Notes: generated by a model not told the origin, from the letters alone. DNA of 18,365 nucleotides from JBFJWU01 sp041623475 [NCBI: bacterium] (GCA_041623475.1 JBFJWU010000020.1:1-18365), one strand, 5' to 3'; positions 7,341 through 15,322 are shown, counted from the first letter of the stretch. Made by a program: numbers and translations.

Positions 7341-8111
7341 ATGAAAGTATCTGTAGCCGGCGCCGCGGGACGAATGGGCCTGCGTATCAGTCAATTGATC
7401 GCCGACAGCGATGACCTGACCCTGTACGGGGCCTGGGAATTTTCTGGTCATCCCCTTGTTGGTTCCGAAGTTGCCGGGACAACGGTCGTCGACGATGCCA
7501 GGGTCGCCATGGACGGTGCCGACGTATTTGTCGATTTTACGCGCCCGGGTCCGACCCTGGAACACATCGACGCGGCCAGGCAACTGGGGGTCGCGGCAGT
7601 AATTGGAACGACCGGATTTGATGGCAAATTCGACGAGGTCTTCGGCGATGCCGCCAGGGACATCGCGATTGTCGCTGCGCCCAACATGAGCGTTGGCGTG
7701 AACCTGCTGTTTCGACTGGTCAACCAGGCCGCCCGGGTACTGGCCGACGGCTACGACCCCGAGATCGTCGAACTCCATCATCGTTGGAAAGAAGACAGCC
7801 CCAGTGGGACCGCCGTCGGGCTGCTCGAACAAATCCAGGATGCCCGCGGTGGCAAACCGGTCCACGGACGCCAGGGATTCGTCGGCGCCCGTACAGATTC
7901 GGAAATCGGCGTTCATGCCGTCCGTGGCGGCGATATTGTTGGCGATCACACCGTTTATTTTTCCGGCCTTGGGGAACGGATCGAATTGACCCACCGGGCC
8001 CAGAGCCGCGACACATTTGCCCACGGGGCACTCCGCGCGGCCCGTTGGCTGCACGGCCGGCAACCCGGCCTGTACGACATGAGCCACGTACTTGGCTGGT
8101 CACAGCCCTGA
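7341..8111 (+). CDS. dapB: 4-hydroxy-tetrahydrodipicolinate reductase DapB
   Basis: An NAD(P)H-dependent reductase of 256 residues that converts the DapA product to tetrahydrodipicolinate. The N-terminal nucleotide-binding loop is VAGAAGRMG (5-13). DFTRPG (65-70) and IGTTGF follow. The catalytic and substrate-binding block is ELHHRWKEDSPSGTA (144-158), with the His-His pair, catalytic Lys150 and PSGTA. SRDTFAHGALRAARWL closes the fold as in the family. The ATG directly follows the dapA stop and there is only a weak Shine-Dalgarno, so translation probably depends on coupling. It is the last DAP-pathway gene of the run; dapD, dapC and dapE are not in the window. Confidence 0.96.
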   Translation: MKVSVAGAAGRMGLRISQLIADSDDLTLYGAWEFSGHPLVGSEVAGTTVVDDARVAMDGADVFVDFTRPGPTLEHIDAARQLGVAAVIGTTGFDGKFDEVFGDAARDIAIVAAPNMSVGVNLLFRLVNQAARVLADGYDPEIVELHHRWKEDSPSGTAVGLLEQIQDARGGKPVHGRQGFVGARTDSEIGVHAVRGGDIVGDHTVYFSGLGERIELTHRAQSRDTFAHGALRAARWLHGRQPGLYDMSHVLGWSQP

Positions 8112-8145
8112 CGCAGCACCGCTGCCACCCAACCCGGGCGTTCGC

Positions 8146-8643
8146 GTGATCGACAGCTGTTCCAGTGGTCGAATCTCCGGCGATCTGGTGTGGGTGGGCG
8201 TTGGCTCAAATATTGGCCCGTTTCCCTGGCGATGGCAACACATCCGGCAACGTCTTGAATCACAGCACTGGCTTGATGTCCTGGACTGGGCACCGCACTT
8301 TATCAATCCCGCAAGCGGACCGGGTGTCCGCGGACGGTTCTGGAACAGTGTCGCGGTGGCTCAGACCAGGCTGCCGCCGCCAGAGTTCCTCCGTCGCCTG
8401 AAAACATTGGAACGACGTTCGGGGCGTGCATCCGGCGTTGGCGACCGAACCGTAGATTTTGATATTCTCTGGTGGAGGGGGTCGGCAGGCTGGAAACGTT
8501 TACGTTCCCGCAGGCTTCGGATTCCCCACCCTGCCGCACATCGGCGGACATTCGTAATGATGCCTGCCAGCGCCCTGGCCGGCCGATGGCCGTTACCGCC
8601 TGCGGTCCAGGACAAAATTAAGATCCGTAGAAAGGGACAGTAA
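8146..8643 (+). CDS. folK: Divergent FolK-like pterin pyrophosphokinase (HPPK)
   Basis: It resembles 6-hydroxymethyl-7,8-dihydropterin pyrophosphokinase, which transfers pyrophosphate from ATP to the pterin in folate synthesis. Seen from the GTG at 8146: GVGSN (18-22); FWNSV with the conserved Asn; LERRSGR; DRTVDFD at 100-106 with the two Mg-binding Asp residues; and IPHP...RRTFVMMP with the conserved His and Arg. The loop between GR and DRTVDFD is about three residues shorter than I recall for E. coli FolK, and the N-terminal half is poorly matched, so substrate use may differ. The start is uncertain: TTG 8092 (overlapping dapB), GTG 8146 or GTG 8188 are in frame. It ends 2 bp before the antiporter gene. 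No other folate genes are nearby. Confidence 0.72.
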   Translation: MIDSCSSGRISGDLVWVGVGSNIGPFPWRWQHIRQRLESQHWLDVLDWAPHFINPASGPGVRGRFWNSVAVAQTRLPPPEFLRRLKTLERRSGRASGVGDRTVDFDILWWRGSAGWKRLRSRRLRIPHPAAHRRTFVMMPASALAGRWPLPPAVQDKIKIRRKGQ

Positions 8644-8645
8644 CA

Positions 8646-9914
8646 ATGGAAGCTCACGGAATGGACGTTGGTCACTTTTTCGCCGTATTGGTCACGATCT
8701 GGATCGGAGCCAAACTGGCCGGCGAATTGGCCGAACGGGTCGGCCAACCGGCTGTGCTGGGCGAACTGCTGGTCGGCGTCATCCTGGGACCGAGCCTGTT
8801 GGGACTGGTTCCGGCTTCGGATCATACGTTGCACCTGCTGGCCGAGGTCGGGGTCTGCATCCTGCTGTTTGAGATCGGCCTGGAAACCAACCTTGGTGAT
8901 TTTGTAAAGGTTGGCGGCACCAGCCTGCTGGTCGCCACAATTGGCGTATTCGTACCGTTTGCCGTCGGTTTTATTTCAATTTATGAACTTGCCCGGATTG
9001 ACCTGATTGCAATAAATCCGGACTCAATCGCGTTGATTGCAATTTTTACCGGTGCCAGCCTGACCGCGACCAGTGTCGGAATAACCGCCCGGGTACTGGC
9101 CGACCTGGGCCAGTTGTCCGCACCCGAATCAAAAGTCATCCTCGGGGCGGCGGTCATCGACGATGTTTTGGGCATTGTCATCCTCGCCGTCGTTTCCAGC
9201 CTTGCGGCCGCCACCGCCAGCGGCATTGCAATCGAGGATGCCGTAAGTGTTGGCAGTATTTTCAAGATCCTCAGCATCGCCATTGGATTCCTGGTCGTGG
9301 CCGTCGTCGTTGGCAAAAAGCTGGTACATCCAATTTTTGACCTGGTTGACCAGATGCGGGTCCGCGGTGTCCTGTTTGTCGCTGCATTATCGTTTGCGCT
9401 GGCGATGGCGTTCCTGGCGAAAATTGCCGGCAGCGCCATGATCATTGGCGCATTTGCGGCAGGAATCCTGCTGGCCGAAACCGACAAATTCCATATTATT
9501 GAAGAACGGTTGAAACCGGTCGCCGATATCTTTACGCCCATCTTTTTTGTCCTGGTCGGCGCCCAGGTCGATGTACGGGTTTTCTTTGATGGCGGGCCTG
9601 CGTTGGTCGTCGGCCTGATCCTGTTCGCCGTCGCCACGGCCGGAAAACTGGTTGCTGGCTGGGGGGCCATTGGCAAGGGTGGCAAGGGCATGAACAAACT
9701 GGCCATTGGTGTCGGCATGATTCCCCGTGGCGAAGTCGGCCTGATCTTTGCCCAGGAAGGGCTCAAAACCAACCTGCTGTCCAAGGATATGTTCGCAGCT
9801 GTAACCTTTATGGTCATCACAACCACACTGATTGCCCCCCCGCTGCTGAAGGTTGTTTTTCGCAAACCTGAAGACCCTGACCAGGTCGAACCGGACATCG
9901 CCGCGACGGACTGA
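8646..9914 (+). CDS. Cation/proton antiporter, CPA2 family membrane protein
   Basis: A 422-residue inner-membrane protein with about 12 hydrophobic segments, of the Na+/H+ exchanger (PF00999) fold. It is the membrane domain only: the sequence ends soon after the last helix, with no RCK/TrkA-N or TrkA-C domain as in KefB/KefC. Landmarks are GELLVGVILGPSLLGL, the LLFEIGLE helix, GASLTATSVGITARVL, and GAAVIDDVLGI with the Asp172-Asp173 pair. That pair corresponds to the ion-binding Asp-Asp of electrogenic antiporters such as NapA. AGSAMIIGAFAAGILLAET and PRGEVGLIFA follow. The ATG has an AGGGA Shine-Dalgarno 8 nt upstream. Na+ versus K+ specificity cannot be read from the sequence. It probably contributes to pH/salt homeostasis and sits between folK and radC with 2- and 11-bp gaps. 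Confidence 0.88.
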   Translation: MEAHGMDVGHFFAVLVTIWIGAKLAGELAERVGQPAVLGELLVGVILGPSLLGLVPASDHTLHLLAEVGVCILLFEIGLETNLGDFVKVGGTSLLVATIGVFVPFAVGFISIYELARIDLIAINPDSIALIAIFTGASLTATSVGITARVLADLGQLSAPESKVILGAAVIDDVLGIVILAVVSSLAAATASGIAIEDAVSVGSIFKILSIAIGFLVVAVVVGKKLVHPIFDLVDQMRVRGVLFVAALSFALAMAFLAKIAGSAMIIGAFAAGILLAETDKFHIIEERLKPVADIFTPIFFVLVGAQVDVRVFFDGGPALVVGLILFAVATAGKLVAGWGAIGKGGKGMNKLAIGVGMIPRGEVGLIFAQEGLKTNLLSKDMFAAVTFMVITTTLIAPPLLKVVFRKPEDPDQVEPDIAATD

Positions 9915-9925
9915 CCATAGTCAAG

Positions 9926-10627
9926 ATGAGCGACGGGGACCAGGGCGTTTTTCAGCCTGTGGCCAGTTGGCCACAGGAACTCCAGCCCCGCGAACGACTA
10001 TTGCAGCATGGCCCGGCGGCACTGAATGATGCCGAACTACTGGCCATTATCCTGCGCACAGGGACACGCGGTCGCACCGTACTGGATCTGGCCCGGCAGG
10101 CACTGACCCGCGCCGGCGGGATTGAAAAGCTATACCAGCTGCACCATAGCGAATGGGCAGAATTGCCCGGGATCGGCCCTGGCAAAGCGGCGACGATTCT
10201 GGCCGCGCTGGAACTGGGTCGCCGCACGATGTCCCGCACACGACCCGGCGATCCCCTCAGCACACCTGCGGCCGCCGCCGAATACCTGCGGCCCCGGTTC
10301 CACAACGAAACCCGTGAAACCCTGTGGATTATCGGGCTTGATGCCAAGAACGTCCCTGTTGTCGAATCAATCGTCGGCCAGGGCACCGCCGACCGGGCAC
10401 CGGCCCACCCCCGCGAGGTTTTTGCGCCGCTCCTGCGTGCCGGCGCGCTCAAGGGCGTCCTCAGCCACAACCACCCCAGCGGCGACCCGGAGCCGAGCAG
10501 CGCGGACATTTCCCTGACCCGCAAAATGATCGAGGCCGGTAACATCCTCGGCATCCCCATCGTCGACCACATCATCATCGCCAACGACCAGCACATCAGC
10601 CTGCGTGAAATGGGCCACTGCGATTGA
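9926..10627 (+). CDS. radC: RadC family protein (JAB/MPN metalloprotease-like domain)
   Basis: A 233-residue RadC. The N-terminal helix-hairpin-helix part carries PRERLLQHGP...LNDAELLAIILRTGT and ELPGIGPGKAATILAALELGRR. The C-terminal JAB/MPN domain has Glu131 in ETLWIIGLDAKN and the zinc signature SHNHPSGDPEPSSAD (180-194: His181, His183, Asp194). Its biochemical role is unsettled; the name comes from an early DNA-repair phenotype assignment, and mobile homologues accompany genomic islands. This one is full-length and follows the antiporter by 11 bp. RadC is often next to coaBC/rpmB in gammaproteobacteria; that context is absent here. It is the last gene of the plus-strand run that starts at lysA. 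Confidence 0.93.
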   Translation: MSDGDQGVFQPVASWPQELQPRERLLQHGPAALNDAELLAIILRTGTRGRTVLDLARQALTRAGGIEKLYQLHHSEWAELPGIGPGKAATILAALELGRRTMSRTRPGDPLSTPAAAAEYLRPRFHNETRETLWIIGLDAKNVPVVESIVGQGTADRAPAHPREVFAPLLRAGALKGVLSHNHPSGDPEPSSADISLTRKMIEAGNILGIPIVDHIIIANDQHISLREMGHCD

Positions 10628-10664
10628 TCACGACACCCGCGATGCCAGCACCATCGAACTTCGC

Positions 10665-10670
10665 TAGAAT
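10665..10670 (+). promoter_or_regulatory. Candidate -10 element before the signal-peptide protein
   Basis: TAGAAT (5 of 6 of TATAAT), 9 nt before the ATG at 10680, in the 52-bp gap after radC. No recognisable -35 precedes it. If used, the transcript would be nearly leaderless. No Shine-Dalgarno is visible before the ATG, which is consistent with that but does not prove it. Confidence 0.25.
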
Positions 10671-10679
10671 ACCGCAGCA

Positions 10680-11480
10680 ATGATTCGATTCTTTACATTC
10701 CTGCTTGCCGCAATCGTCGCGGTGGCCCCGTTTGGTGTGGCCCACGCCCAGGAACCAATCGATGCGCCGACGATCCAGGTTGACGGCCAGACATGGGTCG
10801 GCAAGTTTGAGCGGCGGGCGGTGCCGATGCCCGTCCCGGCAACGGGTCCGGCATCGGTCCAGGCAAGGATCGATTATATCCAGGAAATCTTTGACCGCGA
10901 GCAGAAGCCGTGGAAAATGTGGGTTTATGGTTGGATTGCCGGATTCGGCACACTGGTCGCCGGTCAAGGGATGTGGGCGTTGCTGACCGATGACCCGGAT
11001 ACTAGGACCGAGCGCGGCGTCGGTGCGTCTGCCGCAACTGTCGGATTTGTGACATCGTTCCTTGGTTTGGGCAAGCCGGTCAAAAAAGCAGAGTTACTGC
11101 GGGACACCGAGGCGACGACGCCAGAAGAATTGCAGGCCAAGCTGGAGTATGCCGAATCGCTGTTACGCGACACCGCCGACAAGCAGAAATTCGGCCGTGG
11201 CCCGTTGACCCATCTGGCCAGCCTGGCCATTGCCAGCACAACGACGATGCTGCTGTGGCAGAAGTATGATCTGCCCGAGAAAGCCGGACCGAATTTCCCG
11301 ACCGCGATTTCGGTGGGGCAACTCAAGGTCTGGACCCAGCCGGTCCTGTCCCTGCGGGGCCGACAGGCGTACGAGTATGTGTACGGTACCGAGGGCCTGG
11401 CCTGGGTGCCGTCCCGCAAACGGGTGACCTGGGCACTGGCGCCATCACCCCGTGGTGTCGGAGCCGTCGTTCGGTTCTGA
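10680..11480 (+). CDS. Uncharacterised envelope protein with signal peptide
   Basis: 266 residues, family not recognised. An N-terminal Sec signal peptide is clear: MIRF, a hydrophobic core, then AHA|Q at 21-24. The mature part has a hydrophilic stretch (24-77) and three hydrophobic or small-residue-rich segments near 79-102 (WVYGWIAGFGTLVAGQGMWA), 113-131 and 176-193. A charged helical segment lies between them at about 136-172 (LLRDTEATTPEELQAKLEYA and on). The C-terminal third is beta-like and ends GVGAVVRF, with a terminal Phe such as outer-membrane proteins often carry. It could be an outer-membrane or periplasmic membrane-associated protein; there are too few clear beta-strands to assert a barrel. 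It overlaps the next gene by about 29 bp, so the two probably work together. Confidence 0.75.
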   Translation: MIRFFTFLLAAIVAVAPFGVAHAQEPIDAPTIQVDGQTWVGKFERRAVPMPVPATGPASVQARIDYIQEIFDREQKPWKMWVYGWIAGFGTLVAGQGMWALLTDDPDTRTERGVGASAATVGFVTSFLGLGKPVKKAELLRDTEATTPEELQAKLEYAESLLRDTADKQKFGRGPLTHLASLAIASTTTMLLWQKYDLPEKAGPNFPTAISVGQLKVWTQPVLSLRGRQAYEYVYGTEGLAWVPSRKRVTWALAPSPRGVGAVVRF

Positions 11481-12252
11481 TTTGTCGCTTCGAACGAGCG
11501 GCGTACGGAACCTGCTGGTCGGCCTGGCGCTGCTGACAACCGTGGCAGTCGCGGGCCTGGCCTGGCTGCTGACACTGCCGCAGCGATCCATCGACCGGAT
11601 TCAACAGTCTCTTGCCGCAGACGAAGTCCAGACCCGGTCAGCGTTTTTTTCCAGCAACGGGGTGTCGCCGGAATTGCTGCTTGTTGTTGCCCGTCTGGAC
11701 GAGACCGTCACCGGAACCTATGCCAACGACCGATCCTGGCTGGGCATCAACCTGGGCCGCACCCAACTGGATTACCGACTGCCGGTCACCATCCAGTATG
11801 GCGTACCCCTGACCGGGCCGGACCCCGTACGTTTTCGGATCGTCGCTGACCGCAGGCGAATTGAAGCGATCTTTCCGGAGCTGGACGTCGCATCGGTCGA
11901 ACCGAACCTTGCCGGTCTGGAGGTCCAGGTCGAGGTGGGTTGGGCCCGCCTGGAAAGCATGTCCGGCAAGGACATAGAACGTGAATTCTACGAACGAGTT
12001 ATGGAGGATGTTCGCGGTCACGCCCGGACGCAGCTGGTCGAACTCGTCCGGGAAACGGCTCGGCAATCGCTGGCGGGATTTGTTCGGGTCTTTTTGGTGG
12101 ACCAGAATGCCTGGGGAACGTCCGGATTTGATCAGATCGAGGTACGATTTGCCGATGAAACCCGGGCGATGCGGCCGCCGGGGTCGGTGGTCATTGCAGC
12201 GCCCGCGGAAAGTCCGCTGGCCATGCTGCAGGACTTGGTCATTGGCGATTGA
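11452..12252 (+). CDS. Uncharacterised single-pass membrane protein (DUF4230-like layout)
   Basis: 266 residues. A membrane anchor at about 20-41 (LLVGLALLTTVAVAGLAWLL) is preceded by a short basic/polar N-terminus, so the bulk is probably periplasmic. The soluble part begins VSPELLLVVARLDETVTGTY, then DYRLPVTIQYGVPL, alternating beta-strands with FRIVADRRRIEAIFPEL. A long amphipathic helix follows at about 173-212 (from DIEREFYERVMEDVRGHART), ending GFVRVFLV. Anchor, short strands with a conserved-looking basic stretch and then a long Ala/Arg/Glu helix resemble the DUF4230 layout; this is pattern memory only. The start is uncertain: GTG 11452 or 11455, or TTG 11482 just after the upstream stop. 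Its 3' end overlaps the convergent DUF547 gene by 14 bp. Confidence 0.7.
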   Translation: MVSEPSFGSDLSLRTSGVRNLLVGLALLTTVAVAGLAWLLTLPQRSIDRIQQSLAADEVQTRSAFFSSNGVSPELLLVVARLDETVTGTYANDRSWLGINLGRTQLDYRLPVTIQYGVPLTGPDPVRFRIVADRRRIEAIFPELDVASVEPNLAGLEVQVEVGWARLESMSGKDIEREFYERVMEDVRGHARTQLVELVRETARQSLAGFVRVFLVDQNAWGTSGFDQIEVRFADETRAMRPPGSVVIAAPAESPLAMLQDLVIGD

Positions 12253-12949
12253 GCGCCCAGTCGTACTTCAGGTACCGGATCTTTGGACGCCGGGCCAATG
12301 CCTGGACCCCCGTCCGGTCAGTGTCGTCCAGGAACGGGTAAAGACACTCGGGAAACCGCAGCCCCGATTTTGTAAAGTCCCGGCGATAAACAAAAAAGAT
12401 TTGCGACAGGTAAAGGGTGCCGGTATCCGCATCGTAGTAGTTTTTTGACCGATCCCCGACCCACGCTTGCATCTGGTCGTCCAGCTGTCGGTCCAGGCGG
12501 TCGCCACGAAACGCCTCGGACCGCAGCGGCGGGCAACTGACGGCGGCACAAACCAGTGCTGCATGAATGCGCGGCTCGTTGTACTCCTTGCGCAGGATCT
12601 TCTGTTCGATCTGGTTGAGGCTGACGCGTCGGCCACCTGCATCAAATTTGAACCGGTCCCACGCTGACCGTTTGGCCACCGACGACAGGATCAGTCCGGG
12701 CAGGCCATGAAGCTCGGCAATGCTGTCCACCGGATAGTGGTCGCAGATCAGCTTCAGGGTGAACAGGTTGTATGCATTAATCCACCAGGCAATCTGTGCG
12801 GGCTGGTCCAGCTTGGCCGGGTTTACTCCCGCCGCCAGGGCAATCGCCGACGGCAGGACCTCACTGTCGCGCAGCCCGTTATAGTCCACCAGACCCTGCT
12901 GGACAAATTCCGCCAGCAACTGGTCGAATATATTATTGAACTGATCCAT
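12239..12949 (-). CDS. DUF547 domain protein
   Basis: 236 residues covering a whole DUF547 domain: DQPAQIAWWINAYNLFTLKL (48-67), YPVDSI (72-77), VSLNQIEQKILR (109-120), EPRIHAALVCAAVSCPPLR (125-143) and the ending LKYDWALN. The conserved Cys134 and Cys139, Trp/Asn and His129 resemble an enzyme active site, but no biochemical function is established for the family. Many relatives are secreted; here no signal peptide precedes the domain. I chose the ATG at 12949 because a strong Shine-Dalgarno (GGAGGG) sits 7 nt upstream; a longer frame to 13084 would run through the divergent promoter region of egtB. It is divergent from egtB by 116 bp and overlaps the convergent upstream gene by 14 bp. Confidence 0.86.
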   Translation of the reverse strand: MDQFNNIFDQLLAEFVQQGLVDYNGLRDSEVLPSAIALAAGVNPAKLDQPAQIAWWINAYNLFTLKLICDHYPVDSIAELHGLPGLILSSVAKRSAWDRFKFDAGGRRVSLNQIEQKILRKEYNEPRIHAALVCAAVSCPPLRSEAFRGDRLDRQLDDQMQAWVGDRSKNYYDADTGTLYLSQIFFVYRRDFTKSGLRFPECLYPFLDDTDRTGVQALARRPKIRYLKYDWALNRQ

Positions 12950-12956
12950 ACGCCAA

Positions 12957-12962
12957 CCCTCC
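12957..12962 (-). promoter_or_regulatory. Ribosome binding site for the DUF547 gene
   Basis: GGAGGG on the minus strand (12962-12957), 7 nt before the ATG at 12949-12947. It fixes this start over upstream in-frame codons. Confidence 0.7.
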
Positions 12963-13053
12963 AGCGAGCATACTATCAGAGGCGTAACCTGCGGCTGATA
13001 CCATGCGGCTATCCGACGCGGGTAAGGTTCTGTCATTTTGGCAGACAAATAGC

Positions 13054-13059
13054 AGGGGA
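13054..13059 (+). promoter_or_regulatory. Ribosome binding site favouring the TTG start of egtB
   Basis: AGGGGA at 13054-13059 lies 6 nt before TTG 13066 but 15 nt before the in-frame ATG at 13075. Spacing favours TTG, though ATG cannot be excluded; the difference is three residues. Confidence 0.5.
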
Positions 13060-13065
13060 TAGATC

Positions 13066-14322
13066 TTGACCGGAATGACCGCAAAACGGGCTAATCAATC
13101 GCAATCAAAACCGGCTGAACAGTTTCTTGCCGTCCGCTCGCGGACCGATGAGCTTTGCGCGTCCTTGTCTGACGAGGATATGGTTGTCCAGTCCATGGCC
13201 GATGCAAGCCCGGCCAAATGGCACCTGGCCCACACGACCTGGTTTTTCGAGGCGTTCGTTCTGGACCGTTTTCTGGACGGATATGAACCCGTACACGAAC
13301 AGTTTTCCTACCTGTACAACTCGTATTACAACAGTATCGGGCAGCAGTATCCGCGCCCTGATCGGGGATTGATTACCCGTCCCTCGGTTTCCGAGGTCCG
13401 CGATTACAGGGCCCGGGTCAATGACCGTGTCATTGACCTGCTGGCTGCGCGGCCATCCAGGGAACTTGAGCAGATCCTCACGATTGGCCTCAACCATGAA
13501 CAACAGCACCAGGAACTGCTGCTGACCGACATTAAGCACCTGTTATCGCGAAATCCACTGGGCCCTGCCTACCAGGAGCAGATCAGTGGGCAACAGCAGG
13601 CCGCTGGCGTGGCCGGTTGGCGATCGGTCGCTGGTGGCCTTCATGATTTTGGCTGGGACGGGGACGGGTTTGCGTTTGATAACGAAGGCCCGCGGCACCG
13701 GCGCTGGCTGGAACCGTTCGAGATCGCCGATCGGTTGGTAACCTGCGGCGAGTTTCGCGAGTTTATTGAGGATGGCGGCTACAAGCGCCCGGAGCTGTGG
13801 TTATCCGATGGCTGGGCGACAATCCAGGCCGACGGTTGGCAGATGCCGTTGTACTGGCTGGACGGTGGACAGGCGCTGTTTTCCCTGGGCGGGTTCCGCG
13901 ACATCGATCCGCTGGAGCCCGTTGTCCACATCAGCCATTTCGAGGCCGATGCCTACGCCCGATGGGCCGGGGCCAGGCTACCCACCGAATTCGAATGGGA
14001 ACTGGCTGCAGCCGCGGTTCCCGTCGCCGGGAATTTTGCGGACAGCGGCATCCTGCATCCACGACCGGCCGGCGAACAACCCGGCCTGTTTGGAGATTGC
14101 TGGGTCTGGACCAGTTCGGCCTATGAATCATATCCGGGTTTCCGGGCCATACCCGGCGCGCTGGGCGAATACAACGGCAAATTCATGAGCAACCAGTACG
14201 TCTTGCGTGGCGGCTCGTGCGCTACGCCTGCTGACCACATTCGGTCGACGTACCGTAATTTTTTCCCAAGTGGTGCCCGCTGGCAGTTCAGCGGTATCCG
14301 GTTGGCCAGGAATGCCACTTGA
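13066..14322 (+). CDS. egtB: Ergothioneine biosynthesis sulfoxide synthase EgtB
   Basis: A 418-residue non-heme iron enzyme. It uses O2 to join a thiol donor (gamma-Glu-Cys or Cys) to C2 of the imidazole of hercynine. The N-terminal DinB-like four-helix domain carries the iron-binding His residues: His56 in WHLAHTTWFFE, and His144/His148 in NHEQQHQELLLTDIKH. The C-terminal FGE-sulfatase domain (about 185-418) shows DNEGPRHRRWLEPFEIADRL, DRLVTCGEFREFIEDGGY, ARLPTEFEWE, DCWVWTSSAYESYPGFR and YVLRGGSC...RSTYRNFF. OvoA would have an added methyltransferase domain, which is absent. The stop overlaps the TTG of egtD in TTGA. Thiol donor specificity cannot be assigned safely from this reading. Confidence 0.94.
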   Translation: MTGMTAKRANQSQSKPAEQFLAVRSRTDELCASLSDEDMVVQSMADASPAKWHLAHTTWFFEAFVLDRFLDGYEPVHEQFSYLYNSYYNSIGQQYPRPDRGLITRPSVSEVRDYRARVNDRVIDLLAARPSRELEQILTIGLNHEQQHQELLLTDIKHLLSRNPLGPAYQEQISGQQQAAGVAGWRSVAGGLHDFGWDGDGFAFDNEGPRHRRWLEPFEIADRLVTCGEFREFIEDGGYKRPELWLSDGWATIQADGWQMPLYWLDGGQALFSLGGFRDIDPLEPVVHISHFEADAYARWAGARLPTEFEWELAAAAVPVAGNFADSGILHPRPAGEQPGLFGDCWVWTSSAYESYPGFRAIPGALGEYNGKFMSNQYVLRGGSCATPADHIRSTYRNFFPSGARWQFSGIRLARNAT

Positions 14323-15302
14323 CCACGGCAACCGCCAGTCTTGAGAATCTGCAGCTGGTAGACCTGCATCCGGCCGAAAGCGATATCCGGTCCGAGGTCC
14401 TGCAGGGAATATCGGCCAGCCCCCCCAGCCTGCCGTGCAAGCTGTTTTACGACGAGGTTGGTTCGGCCCTGTTTGAAGAGATTTGCCAGTTGGATGAGTA
14501 CTATCCGACCCGCACCGAAATCGCGATCCTGATCGAGTCCGCGACAGAGATCTGCAGTGTGATTGGCAGCGAGGCGATTTTGCTGGAGTACGGCAGCGGC
14601 AGTGCCCAGAAGACCGAACCGATCCTGGAACGAATGATTCAACCCGCAGCATACGTGTCGATTGAACTTTCCCTGAGCGCACTAACTGAATCGAGTGGCC
14701 GGATAGCCGCCGACTTCCCCCGCCTGCCAGTGATTGCGATCTGTGCCGACTACACCCGGCAGATCGACCTGCCCGCCGACCTGCCGCCGCATTCGCGCAA
14801 GGTCGCGTTTTTTCCCGGATCCACGATCGGAAATTTCGCACCGGACGAATCAATCGCGTTTTTGAGCCGAATACGGGAAACCGTCGGAGAGTCCGGTGGA
14901 CTGGTTCTGGGCACAGACCTGAAGAAGGACCCGGCCATCCTGGTCCGCGCCTACGATGACCAGGCAGGCGTAACCGCTGAGTTCAACAGGAACATCCTGC
15001 GGCGGTTGAATCGGGACCTCGGCTGCGACTTTGACCTGGATGCGTTCGACCACCTGGCGCTTTACAACGCCGAACTGGGCCGGATCGAAATGTATCTGGT
15101 CAACCAGGAATCACAACAGGTTTCGGTTGGCGGTCGGACAATCCACCTGGCCAAAGGCCAGCGAATCCATACCGAAAACGCCTGGAAGTACAGCATCGAT
15201 GACGTTCACGAACTGGCCAATCGTTCCGGGTTTGAATTGCGTCAGACCTGGACGGACCCGGACGAGTTATTTGCCGTCCACTACCTGTCGGCTGCAGCCT
15301 GA
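14319..15302 (+). CDS. egtD: L-histidine N-alpha-methyltransferase EgtD
   Basis: A 327-residue SAM-dependent enzyme that trimethylates histidine to hercynine, the first step of ergothioneine synthesis. Family motifs: KLFYDEVGSALFEEICQLDE (41-60), YYPTRTE, SAM-binding LEYGSGS (89-95), FFPGSTIGNF (164-173), GTDLKKD (198-204), AYDD..GVTAEFNRNIL, and HTENAWKY (284-291) with the substrate-binding Glu286. The start is TTG in the TTGA overlap with the egtB stop; no ATG lies near the N-terminus. Together with EgtB this gives the core two-enzyme pathway. A C-S lyase (EgtE) is not in the window, nor are egtA or egtC, as is common outside actinobacteria. Confidence 0.95.
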   Translation: MTTATASLENLQLVDLHPAESDIRSEVLQGISASPPSLPCKLFYDEVGSALFEEICQLDEYYPTRTEIAILIESATEICSVIGSEAILLEYGSGSAQKTEPILERMIQPAAYVSIELSLSALTESSGRIAADFPRLPVIAICADYTRQIDLPADLPPHSRKVAFFPGSTIGNFAPDESIAFLSRIRETVGESGGLVLGTDLKKDPAILVRAYDDQAGVTAEFNRNILRRLNRDLGCDFDLDAFDHLALYNAELGRIEMYLVNQESQQVSVGGRTIHLAKGQRIHTENAWKYSIDDVHELANRSGFELRQTWTDPDELFAVHYLSAAA

Positions 15303-15322
15303 ACAAATCCGTCCGGGGTCAA

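Noticed and set aside
7287-8087. Minus-strand open frame of about 266 codons opposite dapB
   Set aside because: An antisense shadow of dapB: no family motif, while the plus-strand frame has every DapB motif.
8981-9898. Long minus-strand open frame (about 305 codons) opposite the antiporter gene
   Set aside because: Its predicted product is Thr/Ala/Met/Arg-rich without any domain, as expected for the complement of a hydrophobic membrane-protein gene in GC-rich DNA.
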